From Verrucomicrobiota bacterium (GTDB lineage Bacteria > Verrucomicrobiota > Verrucomicrobiia > Opitutales > UBA953): a stretch of DNA of 64,000 nt. Below, one piece after another: positions 32,112-40,373 of this stretch (positions are counted from its first letter, which is position 1; the number at the start of each line of letters is the position of its first letter). The notes below the pieces were generated by a model. It did no database searches and was not told the DNA's origin. It worked only from the letters and a program-made list of their open reading frames with translations. The DNA is taken from NCBI GenBank assembly GCA_026397955.1, contig JAPLTV010000029.1, positions 1 to 64,000 on the forward strand, read 5' to 3'. The position numbers were made by a program, and so were the translations under genes.

Positions 32112-32330
32112 GGCGGGGAAGGGGGTGCGAAGGCGACGGCGGAGGAGTGGGCGAGGGCGGGTTGGAGGAGAAGAGCGACGTTTCATGGTTTGGTTTTAAG
32201 AAGAAGAGAGGGTGTCCCTGCCGTGCGGTCCGTGGGAAACGGTGCGCGGCTGGAAGCGTGATCAGTGGAATGGAGGGATCGGACAGGGACGCCGGGGTGG
32301 GCGGAGAACTGGCCGAGGACGCTACTATGC
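32112..32330. other. Gap of over 300 bases (to 32453), no gene recognised
   Basis: Between the genes ending at 32111 and 32454 I find no convincing protein gene. The interval holds purine-rich sequence up to about 32215, then an unrecognised GC-rich stretch, and two hairpin terminators described separately (32331-32371 plus, 32407-32432 minus). I looked for RNase P RNA, SRP RNA and 6S RNA hallmarks and saw none. Confidence 0.4.
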
Positions 32331-32371
32331 CCGGCGGCCGAGGGTTGTCCAGCGGGCCGCCGCCGGTTTTT
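32331..32371 (+). terminator. Plus-strand intrinsic terminator without an obvious gene
   Basis: Stem CCGGCGGC (32331-32338) and GCCGCCGG (32359-32366), followed at once by TTTTT (32367-32371). The loop is 20 nt. No plus-strand gene ends nearby; the closest is the YqhA-type gene ending at 31383. Confidence 0.5.
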
Positions 32372-32406
32372 AAAAATAATATAACCCCCGATTTATGGGC
32401 AAAAAG

Positions 32407-32432
32407 AAGGGCTCCCCAGTCGGGGAGCCCTT
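32407..32432 (-). terminator. Intrinsic terminator of hppA
   Basis: An 11-bp perfect stem (AAGGGCTCCCC and complement) with loop AGTC. The A-rich run at 32401-32408 supplies T residues on the minus strand. It lies 22 bp past the hppA stop. Confidence 0.85.
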
Positions 32433-32453
32433 GGGGGCCGTCGGCCAGCTGGG

Positions 32454-34880
32454 TCAGGGGGCTTTTTTCGCTACCGGGATGCGCATGCCGTAGAAGCTCC
32501 GGTAGACGAAGAAGAGGGCGACCAGGAAGATCGCGCTCCCGAGGAGCAGCTTCGGGCCGGCCGGCATCTTCACCGCGATCTCGACGGCGAGCAGGCCGAA
32601 GAGTGTCGTGAACTTGATGACCGGGTTGAGTGAGACCGACGACGTGTCCTTGAAAGGATCGCCGACCGTGTCGCCGACGACCGTGGCGGCGTGGAGGGGG
32701 GTGTTCTTGGCCTTCATGTCCACTTCGACGATCTTCTTGGCGTTATCCCAAGCGCCGCCGGCGTTGGCCATGAAGATCGCTTGGAAGAGGCCAAAGAAGG
32801 CCATGCCCACCAGGTAGCCGATGAAGAAGAACGGGTCGAACAGCGCGAGGGACAGGGAGAAGCAGAAGATCACGATGAAGATATTCGTCATGCCCATCTG
32901 CGCGTACTGGGTGCAGATGCGGACGACTTCCTTGGAGGACTCGGTCGTCGCCGTGGTCGCGTTGAGGTTCATATTCTCCTTGATGTAGACCACCGCGCGG
33001 TAGGCGCCGGTGACGACGGCCTGCATCGAGGCGCCCGTGAACCAATAAATCACCGCGCCGCCCATGAGGAGGCCCATGAGGGCCTCGGGGTGGACGAGCG
33101 AGAGTTTCTCCAGGACGTTGAACTTCGCGTCTACCGCCTGGTAGTGTTCCTGCAGCATCATGATGATGCCGAAGACCATCGTGGTCGCGCCCACGACCGC
33201 AGTGCCGATGAGCACCGGCTTCGCGGTCGCCTTGAAGGTGTTGCCGGCGCCGTCGCCCTTCTCGAGCTGGTGCTTCGCACCTTCGAAGTCGGGGCGGAAG
33301 CCGAAGTCGCGCTCGAGCTCAGTGGCGATGCCCGTTTGCTTCTCGATCTGGGAAAGCTCGTAGACCGACTGGGCGTTGTCGGTCACCGGGCCGAAGGAGT
33401 CGACCGCGATGGTGACGGGCCCCATGCCCAAGAAGCCGAAGGCGACGAGGCCGAACGCGAAGATCGGGGCGGCGAAGGCGAACCTCAGTGGCATCAGGCC
33501 AGCGACGGCCGGATGGGCCGAAAGCAGGTAGGCGCCAAACATCAGGCCAAGGATGCAGAGCCCGGTCCAGAACGCGGAGTAGTTGCCTGCGACGAGGCCG
33601 GAGAGAATATTAAGCGAGGCGCCGCCTTGGTTGGACGATGTCACGACTTCCTTGACGTGGCGGCTCTCGGTCGAGGTGAACGCCTTGGTGAACTCGGGAA
33701 TGAGCGCCCCCGCGAGCGTGCCGAGCGAGATGATCGTGGACAGCACCCACCAAAGTCCGCCGCTCTGGTCGGCGAGGAGGAAGTAGCTGGCGAGGTAGGT
33801 GATCGCGATTGAGACCACCGAGCTGATCCAGACGAGGTTTGTCAGCGGCTGCTCGAGGTTGAAGTCCTTAGCCTGGCCCCAGACGGCGCGGCTCACGGCG
33901 TCGTTGATCCAGTAGCTGAGCAGCGAGGTGATTACCATCAGGATGCGCATGGCAAAGAGCCAGATGATCAGGGTCGCACAAAGGGCGGGGTTGGCGGCCA
34001 GGGCTAGCGCAAGGAAGGCAATGAGCGCTACGCCGGTGACGCCGTAGGTTTCGAAGCCGTCGGCGGTCGGACCGACGGAATCGCCCGCGTTGTCGCCCGT
34101 GCAGTCGGCGATGACGCCGGGGTTGCGGGGGTCGTCCTCCGGTAGCTTGAACTCAATCTTCATCAGGTCGGCACCGATGTCCGCAATCTTGGTGAAAATA
34201 CCGCCGCAAATACGAAGAGCGGAGGCGCCTAGGGATTCGCCGATGGCGAAGCCGATGAAGCAGGGCCCGGCGAGATCCTTGGGCAGGAACAGGAGGATCC
34301 CGATCATGAAGAAGAGCTCGATGGCGACGAGCAGGAGGCCCACGCTCATACCGGACTTGAGCGGGATGAGCAGCGTAGCGAGTGGATTGCCGCGCAGGGC
34401 GGAGAAGGCAGCGCGCGAATTGGCGACGGTGTTGATACGGATACCGAACCAAGCGACGCCGTAGCTACCAAGGATACCGAGGACCGAAGCCGCGAGGATC
34501 ACCGCGACGGAGGAGCCGTCCTTGTGCTCGAGGCCGGCGAAGTAGTAGGTCATACAGCCAGCGATGAGCACCCAGAGGCCGGCCAGGAATTTGCCCTGCT
34601 GCCAGAGGTAGGTCTTACACGTCTCCCAGATGATATCGGAGACGTCCGACATAGAGCGGTGGACGGGCAGAGCGCGCGTCTGCAGGTACTGCCACCAACC
34701 GTAGACGGTCGCGAGGGCGCAGACGACTAGGCCGAACCACAAGATCTGATGGCCGGTGAGCGCGCCATTGAGGAACGTCGTTTTCGCCAGGTCGGGGATT
34801 CGGATATCCGCTTCGCCGGCACGGGCGAGGGCGGGGAGGGACAGCAGTAGCGCCGCCGTGAGTTTCTTCACGCAGTTCAT
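32454..34880 (-). CDS. hppA: Membrane-bound proton-translocating pyrophosphatase, divergent type
   Basis: An 808-residue protein with about 16 membrane segments that couples pyrophosphate hydrolysis to cation pumping. Substrate-site motifs: FTKIADIGADLMKIEF near residue 235, EDDPRNPGVIADCTGDNAGD and GPTADGFETYGVT, and GAGNTFKATAKP near 550. The Lys in GNTFKA, where potassium-dependent enzymes have Ala, points to a potassium-independent enzyme. CTGDNAGDSVG differs from the usual NVGDNVGD and suggests the divergent subfamily known for sodium-regulated proton pumping. A TTGATC box (34921-34916) would give a 6-nt leader, with a weak -10. Confidence 0.92.
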   Translation of the reverse strand: MNCVKKLTAALLLSLPALARAGEADIRIPDLAKTTFLNGALTGHQILWFGLVVCALATVYGWWQYLQTRALPVHRSMSDVSDIIWETCKTYLWQQGKFLAGLWVLIAGCMTYYFAGLEHKDGSSVAVILAASVLGILGSYGVAWFGIRINTVANSRAAFSALRGNPLATLLIPLKSGMSVGLLLVAIELFFMIGILLFLPKDLAGPCFIGFAIGESLGASALRICGGIFTKIADIGADLMKIEFKLPEDDPRNPGVIADCTGDNAGDSVGPTADGFETYGVTGVALIAFLALALAANPALCATLIIWLFAMRILMVITSLLSYWINDAVSRAVWGQAKDFNLEQPLTNLVWISSVVSIAITYLASYFLLADQSGGLWWVLSTIISLGTLAGALIPEFTKAFTSTESRHVKEVVTSSNQGGASLNILSGLVAGNYSAFWTGLCILGLMFGAYLLSAHPAVAGLMPLRFAFAAPIFAFGLVAFGFLGMGPVTIAVDSFGPVTDNAQSVYELSQIEKQTGIATELERDFGFRPDFEGAKHQLEKGDGAGNTFKATAKPVLIGTAVVGATTMVFGIIMMLQEHYQAVDAKFNVLEKLSLVHPEALMGLLMGGAVIYWFTGASMQAVVTGAYRAVVYIKENMNLNATTATTESSKEVVRICTQYAQMGMTNIFIVIFCFSLSLALFDPFFFIGYLVGMAFFGLFQAIFMANAGGAWDNAKKIVEVDMKAKNTPLHAATVVGDTVGDPFKDTSSVSLNPVIKFTTLFGLLAVEIAVKMPAGPKLLLGSAIFLVALFFVYRSFYGMRIPVAKKAP

Positions 34881-35005
34881 GGTAGGGTTGGGGTAGGGGT
34901 ATGACCGAGGGGTGCGATCAAGGTTCCTTTTGTCGGCGATTATCCCTCAGCCTGCGAGGGGAATCTCCTTACGGACTCCGTCATTTATAATCGTATAGAC
35001 GCCCG

Positions 35006-36931
35006 TTAGTCCAAGAGGTGGGCCCGGAGGAACAGGATCGTGGCCGCGAATTGGTAATCGGCGTTGGTCTTCTTCACGAAGCCGTGGCCCTCGTCCTTGG
35101 CCATCACGTACCAGACGGTGCCACCCTTGGCTTTCACGGCGTCGCGCATCTGCTCGGCTTCGGTGAAGGGGACGCGCGGGTCGTTCTTGCCTTGGATGAT
35201 GAGCAGCGGCGAGCGGATCTGGTCGGCGTGGTTGGCCGGGGAGATGCGATCCAGAAATGCCTTCACTTCGGGCTTACGCTCGTCGCCGTATTCCAGGCGC
35301 CGCGCATTGCGACGGTAGTCCGAGGTGTCGCGCAGGAAGGTCGCGAAGTTGGCGATGCCGACGTTGTCGACGCCGCAGCGGAAACGCTCGGCGTAGTTCA
35401 CGAGGCAGGCCAGGCTCATGAACCCGCCATAGCTGCCGCCGTAGGCCGCCACGCGGCGCGCGTCGAAGCGGTCGGATTTCGCCACCCAGTCGAGGATGGC
35501 GCCCACGTCCTTGATCGCGTCGCCGCGCTTCACGCCATCATCGAGGGCCAGATACTTGCGGCCGTAGCCGGTCGAGCCGCGGATGTTCGGGTAGACGAGC
35601 GCGACGCCGAGTTCGTTGAGATAGAAGTGGAAACTGCCGCGGTAGCCGGGGCGCGACTGGCCTTCGGGGCCGCCATGGAAGATCATCAGCACCGGGCGCT
35701 TGCCCGGGAACTTCTTCGGGTCGGGCTGGTAGACCAGCGCGGGGATGCTCACGCCATCGAAGCTGGTGACGCGCGTGATGACCGGGTCGGGGCTGGGAAT
35801 CTCCTTCTTCGGCTTGGACGTCCGGTTGGTCCAGCGGGTGACGGCACCGGTATCGAGGTCGGCCGACCAGGCGTCGCTCGCGGAATCTTCGCTGTTGAGG
35901 GAGAAGCCGACCTCGTGGCTGTTCGGGCGGAAGATTAGGCTGCTCATCACGCCGGCCTTAATCTTGGGTGCGGGCAGAGGTTTCCCGGACGACAGGTCCC
36001 AGCAGCGGAGTTCCGAGAAGCCTTCGACGTTGAAGGAGACGATGAGCCGCGTGCCATCTTCCGAGACGATGAGTTCCTCGCCGTCCCAAGCTGGTCCGCC
36101 CGCAAGCTTGCTGAGCGTGGTGGTGGCGACGTCGATACGCGTCGGGCAGAGGAAGTCCGACTCGAAGTTCGCCAGCGCATAGACGGCCTTGCCGCCCTCG
36201 GCGAAGCCCGCCTGGGTGAAATAGCAACGGACGGACTTCGGCGTGATCTGGGTCTTCTTGGCGGTGGCGACGTCCATCGTCCACAGGCGCGCTTCTTCTT
36301 GGCCCATCGATTGCCGGAGGAGGAGTAGCGTGCCGTCGGGTGACCATTCGACCGGACCCCAGCCCGGCGACGTACCGGTGTGCACGATCCGTTCGGCGAA
36401 GGGCGCCTGCGTCTCCTTGATCACGATGTCGCTGTCCTTGCCGTTGCGGCGGTTGGTGGAGAATGCGATGCGTCGGCCGTCGCGCGCCCAACAGGCCTCG
36501 ATGTTGCGCGACTTGCCGTCGGTGAGGCGGACCGGCTGGGTCTTCGGGTCGGTGGTGTCCTTGAGGTAGAGTTGGAAGTTCTCGTTGCCGCCGACGTCGG
36601 CGGCGTAGAGCAGTAGCGAGCCGCCGGGCTGCATCTGTCCACCCTTCACCGGCTCGACGCCGCCCGTCAGGGCGACGCGCTTCGCCAGGGGCGCGGCCAT
36701 CGCGTGGAGGTGCGAGGCGTCGCCAACGCGGGAGGTCACGATCGCCTCGCGGCGCGTAGAATGCCAGCCGCGGAAACTCGCGCCGCCGAGGTTGAGGTAG
36801 GGCGACAGTTCGGCGGTCAGGGTCGGCGTGACGGCGGGGACGCCTTCGGCGACGATGTTGGGCGGCACCGCGGCCAGCCCGACGGCGGCGAGCAGGCAAA
36901 GGAGGACGGAGAGCAGGGAGGGGCGGCCCAT
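35006..36931 (-). CDS. Secreted S9-family prolyl oligopeptidase-like peptidase
   Basis: A 641-residue protein with a signal peptide (residues 1-21), an N-terminal beta-propeller with WD-like strands (VEWSPDGTLLLLRQS, AYNLEAC-like turns) and a C-terminal alpha/beta-hydrolase domain. The nucleophile is in YGGSYGGFMSLA near residue 495, the acid in GKNDPRVPF near 577, and the His in KDEGHGFVKK near 612; HGGPEGQSRPGY marks the oxyanion side. These peptidases cleave short peptides, often after Pro or Ala. It has its own promoter. Confidence 0.9.
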   Translation of the reverse strand: MGRPSLLSVLLCLLAAVGLAAVPPNIVAEGVPAVTPTLTAELSPYLNLGGASFRGWHSTRREAIVTSRVGDASHLHAMAAPLAKRVALTGGVEPVKGGQMQPGGSLLLYAADVGGNENFQLYLKDTTDPKTQPVRLTDGKSRNIEACWARDGRRIAFSTNRRNGKDSDIVIKETQAPFAERIVHTGTSPGWGPVEWSPDGTLLLLRQSMGQEEARLWTMDVATAKKTQITPKSVRCYFTQAGFAEGGKAVYALANFESDFLCPTRIDVATTTLSKLAGGPAWDGEELIVSEDGTRLIVSFNVEGFSELRCWDLSSGKPLPAPKIKAGVMSSLIFRPNSHEVGFSLNSEDSASDAWSADLDTGAVTRWTNRTSKPKKEIPSPDPVITRVTSFDGVSIPALVYQPDPKKFPGKRPVLMIFHGGPEGQSRPGYRGSFHFYLNELGVALVYPNIRGSTGYGRKYLALDDGVKRGDAIKDVGAILDWVAKSDRFDARRVAAYGGSYGGFMSLACLVNYAERFRCGVDNVGIANFATFLRDTSDYRRNARRLEYGDERKPEVKAFLDRISPANHADQIRSPLLIIQGKNDPRVPFTEAEQMRDAVKAKGGTVWYVMAKDEGHGFVKKTNADYQFAATILFLRAHLLD

Positions 36932-36940
36932 GTCGTATAT

Positions 36941-36968
36941 TTATTATGACAAGCCGAGGGCAGTCGAA
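36941..36968 (-). promoter_or_regulatory. Promoter of the S9 peptidase gene, near-leaderless
   Basis: Minus strand: TTCGAC (36968-36963), a 16-nt spacer and TAATAA (36946-36941), with 9 nt to the ATG at 36931. Confidence 0.5.
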
Positions 36969-37015
36969 CCTGATATGTGGCTCGACCTCTGCCGGGCGCC
37001 GGATACCTCATTCGC

Positions 37016-37687
37016 ATGCCCCGTTTCCTGCTCCTAGCCGCCCTCCTGCCGCTCGCGCTCGCCGCCGCACCCGAGAATTATCCCGTCAGCGCCCCGGTTG
37101 CCGCCGTGCCGCCTCCGGCCGCGGACGCCCCGGGCTTTATCTCGCTCTTCAACGGCAAGGACCTCGCCGGCTGGAAGACCAAGGGCAACTGGGTCTACGA
37201 CACCGACGGTACCGTCACGCTGAAGCCCCGTCCGGGAGAGAAGGGCTGGCAACGCTACGACGCCTACCTCTTCACCGAGCGCAAGTACCGCGACTTCGTC
37301 CTCGATCTCGAATTCAAGATCGAGCCGACGGGCAACTCCGGCGTCTTCTTCTGCGTCGCCGATCCGCTCGATCCGGTCGCCAAGGGCATCGAGCTCCAGA
37401 TCCTCGACACCTACGGGCTCGCCAAGCCCGGTCATCATGATTGCGGCGGCATCATCCGCGCGATGGCCGCTTCGAAGAACATGGTGAAGGCGCCCGGTGA
37501 ATGGAACCGCTACACGCTCACGCTCAAGGCCCGCCACCTGACCGTGGACTTCAACGGCGAGCGCACCATCGTCCTCGACCTCGACGCCTCGCCGATGAAG
37601 GACCGTCCGGCCGACGGACACATCGGCTTCCAGGACGAGGCGAAGCACGTCTGGTACCGCAACGTCCGGATCAAGGAACTGAAGTAA
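37016..37687 (+). CDS. Secreted DUF1080 (3-keto-disaccharide hydrolase-like) protein
   Basis: A 223-residue protein with a signal peptide (MPRFLLLAALLPLALAAAPE) and one DUF1080 jelly-roll domain: FISLFNGKDLAGWKTKGNW, LDLEFKIEPTGNSGVFF and IELQILDTYG, with a final GHIGFQDEAKHVWYRNVRIK-like strand. The family is abundant in Planctomycetota and Verrucomicrobiota, and some members hydrolyse 3-keto-glycosides. The ATG at 37016 is preferred to a GTG at 36977. A GATACC hexamer ends 8 nt before it, but the -35 is poor. Confidence 0.87.
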   Translation: MPRFLLLAALLPLALAAAPENYPVSAPVAAVPPPAADAPGFISLFNGKDLAGWKTKGNWVYDTDGTVTLKPRPGEKGWQRYDAYLFTERKYRDFVLDLEFKIEPTGNSGVFFCVADPLDPVAKGIELQILDTYGLAKPGHHDCGGIIRAMAASKNMVKAPGEWNRYTLTLKARHLTVDFNGERTIVLDLDASPMKDRPADGHIGFQDEAKHVWYRNVRIKELK

Positions 37688-37696
37688 GCCGCGGGC

Positions 37697-38098
37697 TCAG
37701 CGCAGGTCCTTCCACGGGGCCTCGCCGCTGACGTCGATCATGAAGGGCCCCTTGCTCGCGCCCGGCGACAGGATGGCGAGGATCGTCGCGTCGGCCTTCG
37801 AGGCGTTGAAGGTCGCGTGCACGATGCCTGCGGGAATATGGGCGACGTCGCCGGGCTTGAGGACGCGCTTCTCCATTTCCACCCACTGCTCCACTTCGCC
37901 GGCCAGCACGTAGATCATCTCTTCGAGCTCCGGGTGCGTGTGGAAGGCGTGTCCTTCGCCCGCGGGCAAAGTCGCCTCGCAGACCTGCAGGTCCTTGGCT
38001 CCGGTCAGATCGGGTCGGGTTAGCCAGTAATTGGTCCGCCCTTTATACTCTTCCTTGATGGCCTCGGCTTTGGTCACGAAACGCAGGGATTTACTCAT
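37697..38098 (-). CDS. Cupin-domain protein
   Basis: A 133-residue single-domain cupin. The metal-binding motif 1 is GEGHAFHTHPELEEMIYVLAG near residue 47 (read as HTH-x3-E), and motif 2 is PAGIVHATFNAS near 89 with its His. Such proteins bind a metal and act as isomerases, dioxygenases or sensors; the role here is unknown. It is convergent with the DUF1080 gene, with a 9-bp gap, and has its own promoter. Confidence 0.85.
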   Translation of the reverse strand: MSKSLRFVTKAEAIKEEYKGRTNYWLTRPDLTGAKDLQVCEATLPAGEGHAFHTHPELEEMIYVLAGEVEQWVEMEKRVLKPGDVAHIPAGIVHATFNASKADATILAILSPGASKGPFMIDVSGEAPWKDLR

Positions 38099-38105
38099 GC
38101 AGGTT

Positions 38106-38133
38106 CCTATGCCGGCCGGTCGCTTGTGAGCAA
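38106..38133 (-). promoter_or_regulatory. Promoter of the cupin gene, leaderless spacing
   Basis: Minus strand: TTGCTC (38133-38128), a 16-nt spacer and CATAGG (38111-38106), with 7 nt to the ATG at 38098. Confidence 0.45.
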
Positions 38134-38150
38134 GCCAGAGGGGGCGGTCA

Positions 38151-38179
38151 TTGACAGCGGGGAACTCCGGGGCGAAATG
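38151..38179 (+). promoter_or_regulatory. Candidate promoter of the SGNH hydrolase gene
   Basis: Consensus TTGACA (38151-38156), a 17-nt spacer and GAAATG (38174-38179). The leader to the ATG at 38200 is about 14 nt. Confidence 0.45.
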
Positions 38180-38199
38180 GAGGTCCCCAAGACACCCCC

Positions 38200-38970
38200 A
38201 TGAAACGTACCCTATCCCTCCTCCTCGGGCTTTCCCTGTTCGCCGCGACCTCCGTCGTCGCCCAGGAAGCCAAGAAAGACGCCCCTAAGAAGGCCATCAG
38301 TCTGCCGGCACAGCAGGCCGACGTCGCCGCCCCTAAGTACGACGCCAAGACCGGTCAGATCAACGCCGGCTTCGCCAAGTCCCATGAGTCCTTCGTCGCC
38401 ACCGCCAAGAAGGGCGAAGCGCAGGTCGTCTTCCTCGGCGACTCGATTACCGCGGGCTGGAACGGCCAGAAGGCTCTCTTCGAAAAGGAGTACGGGCAGT
38501 ACAAGGCCGCTAACTTCGGCATCGGCGGCGACCAGGTCCAGCACGTGCTCTGGCGCGTCGAGAACGGCGAGTTCGAAGGCATCAAGCCCAAGGCCGTCGT
38601 GCTCATGATCGGTACCAACAACGTCGGCAACGCGCTGCACACTCCCGAGATGATCGCCAACGGCATCAAGAACATCATCGCCGCCATCCATCAGCGCTCG
38701 CCCGACACGAAGGTGCTCCTTCTCGCGGTCTTCCCCCGCTCGGCCAAGCCGACGGACGCCCCTCGCGTGAAGAACAGCCAGGTCAACGCGCTCATCGCCA
38801 AGCTCGATGACGGTAAGAAGGTCCACTACTTCGACATCGGCGCCAAGTTCCTCACCGCCGACGGCACGCTCGAGAAGTCCGTCATGCCTGACCTCCTGCA
38901 CCTCAACGCCGCTAGCTACCAGGTCGAAGCCGACGCGATCCGCGAGAAGCTCGCTTCGCTCGTCAAGTAA
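38200..38970 (+). CDS. Secreted SGNH/GDSL hydrolase (PAF-acetylhydrolase-like)
   Basis: A 256-residue protein with a signal peptide (residues 1-21, cut after VVAQ) and a GDSL-type esterase domain. Block I is VVFLGDSITAGW (nucleophile Ser) near residue 80, block II NFGIGGDQVQH, block III MIGTNNVGN with its Asn, and block V DLLHLNAASYQ with the catalytic Asp-His pair near 232. This order is that of SGNH hydrolases acting on acetyl or acyl esters, often on carbohydrates. It ends before a bidirectional terminator. Confidence 0.9.
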   Translation: MKRTLSLLLGLSLFAATSVVAQEAKKDAPKKAISLPAQQADVAAPKYDAKTGQINAGFAKSHESFVATAKKGEAQVVFLGDSITAGWNGQKALFEKEYGQYKAANFGIGGDQVQHVLWRVENGEFEGIKPKAVVLMIGTNNVGNALHTPEMIANGIKNIIAAIHQRSPDTKVLLLAVFPRSAKPTDAPRVKNSQVNALIAKLDDGKKVHYFDIGAKFLTADGTLEKSVMPDLLHLNAASYQVEADAIREKLASLVK

Positions 38971-38990
38971 GTCGATTACCCGCTGAACCT

Positions 38991-39021
38991 AAGGGCCGAT
39001 CCTCTCCGAGGGTCGGCCCTT
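38991..39021. terminator. Bidirectional terminator
   Basis: A 9-bp stem AAGGGCCGA/TCGGCCCTT at 38991-38999 and 39013-39021 with an inner CCTC/GAGG helix in the loop, followed by a short T-run. It lies between convergent genes ending at 38970 and 39034. Confidence 0.75.
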
Positions 39022-39033
39022 TCTGTGTCCGCC

Positions 39034-40335
39034 TTACTTGCCCCAGCCAGCGGGCAGGTTTGGCATCGTCTGCGTCAGGATCTCGTGGATCGCAATGCGT
39101 TCGTCATCGGTGAGATGGCCGAACGACGGCGAGGGCGGGAAGGCGCGGAGGCCGGAGGAAAGTCGGAGTAGTACGATATCGCGCAGTTCCGTGGGCAGGG
39201 TCGCGAAGCTTTGCGAGTAGATGAGCGGGCTACAGCGGTAGCGGAAGAGGCGCGTCTTCAGGTCGAGGTCGCGCAATGAGCGACCCTTCGCGTCAGGCTT
39301 GCTTGTCTTCGCATAGGCGGGGGCGAAGACGCCGTCGCCTTGGATGCCTTCCGCGGGCCAGGCGGCTTCGTCGCGGCAGAGCATGGCATCGAGGATCTTC
39401 TCGGCCTGGCTGTCGAATACCACGAGGCAGGAGCCCTGAGGTGGTGCGTTCGCCGGCAGCCCGAGAATCTCGCGCATCGCGGGCCAGCGGTGGAGCGCGA
39501 TACGCGCGTCCTGGTTGGCCGTCGAGAGGACGTTGTGCACGTGCACCTGGTGGTCGTGCATCAGCAGCGGCACGACGTCGCTGGTGTTGAGCAGATAGCG
39601 GTGCGTATCGACGACGCCTTTAAGACTCAGCAGATTGCGGGTCGGCTGGGCCGCCGGGCCTTCGAAGTCGTCGATCTTCTTGCCGATCAGGTTGCCGCGA
39701 TGCTCGAAGGGCGCCTTCGTGCCGGTGACATACCAGCCGCCCCAGCGCTCGGCGAGCGGGGTGGAGGGGGCGATATTGGAACTACCGGAACCGCTCAGCG
39801 GTTCGCCGTTCGCGTCGGGAAAGATGGTGCGCGTGCGCAGGGAGGGCGTGTGCTCATGGCGCGAATGACAGAGGAGGCAGTCGCCGCTGCGGGCCAGCAG
39901 CGGTTCATCCTTGGTCGCATGCTGATCGAACAGGTAGAAGGTCGTGCCGAGCTTCGCGTCGAACACGGAAACTTCGAACGACCCGGTCACGGACCAGCCG
40001 ACGTAGGCTTCGTCCGAGAAATAGAGGACGCGGGGCGTCTCGGGGTTGATCAGGTCGCGCTGCATGCTCGTCTTGCTGAAGACGAAGATCTGGGATTCGA
40101 CGGGTACGCCTAGCTCATCGAGCAGCCACTTGAGCCGCTTCTTGGCCGGCAGGGAGCGGATTTCGTCGGCGCGGCTCTGGAAGGCGGCGTTGATCGCCGT
40201 CGCGCGGTCGTTCGTCTGTGTTGCCGAGTAGTTGATCGGCGGTTCCTCGAAGGGCTCGACCTGCTGCGCCTGTGCACCGGGCGCCAGCAGACCGGTCAGT
40301 CCGATGACGAGCAGCAAGCGAAGGAGGGAGGGCAC
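39034..40335 (-). CDS. Secreted protein with a c-type heme motif
   Basis: A 433-residue protein with a signal peptide ending at AQAQQ and one heme attachment motif CLLCH in GDCLLCHSRHEHTPSL near residue 153. A later region has HDHQVHVHNVL, whose histidines might be axial or metal ligands. The length and spread of conserved aromatic residues suggest a larger enzyme or electron carrier rather than a small cytochrome; no family is named. The start is GTG at 40335 and fits the promoter spacing. Confidence 0.72.
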   Translation of the reverse strand: MPSLLRLLLVIGLTGLLAPGAQAQQVEPFEEPPINYSATQTNDRATAINAAFQSRADEIRSLPAKKRLKWLLDELGVPVESQIFVFSKTSMQRDLINPETPRVLYFSDEAYVGWSVTGSFEVSVFDAKLGTTFYLFDQHATKDEPLLARSGDCLLCHSRHEHTPSLRTRTIFPDANGEPLSGSGSSNIAPSTPLAERWGGWYVTGTKAPFEHRGNLIGKKIDDFEGPAAQPTRNLLSLKGVVDTHRYLLNTSDVVPLLMHDHQVHVHNVLSTANQDARIALHRWPAMREILGLPANAPPQGSCLVVFDSQAEKILDAMLCRDEAAWPAEGIQGDGVFAPAYAKTSKPDAKGRSLRDLDLKTRLFRYRCSPLIYSQSFATLPTELRDIVLLRLSSGLRAFPPSPSFGHLTDDERIAIHEILTQTMPNLPAGWGK

Positions 40336-40341
40336 GCCACC

Positions 40342-40369
40342 ATCATGGCGAACCCTCCCTCCGACTCAA
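40342..40369 (-). promoter_or_regulatory. Promoter of the CxxCH protein gene, leaderless spacing
   Basis: Minus strand: TTGAGT (40369-40364), a 16-nt spacer and CATGAT (40347-40342), with 6 nt to the GTG at 40335. It lies in the gap after the sigma factor gene. Confidence 0.5.
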
Positions 40370-40373
40370 GGGG

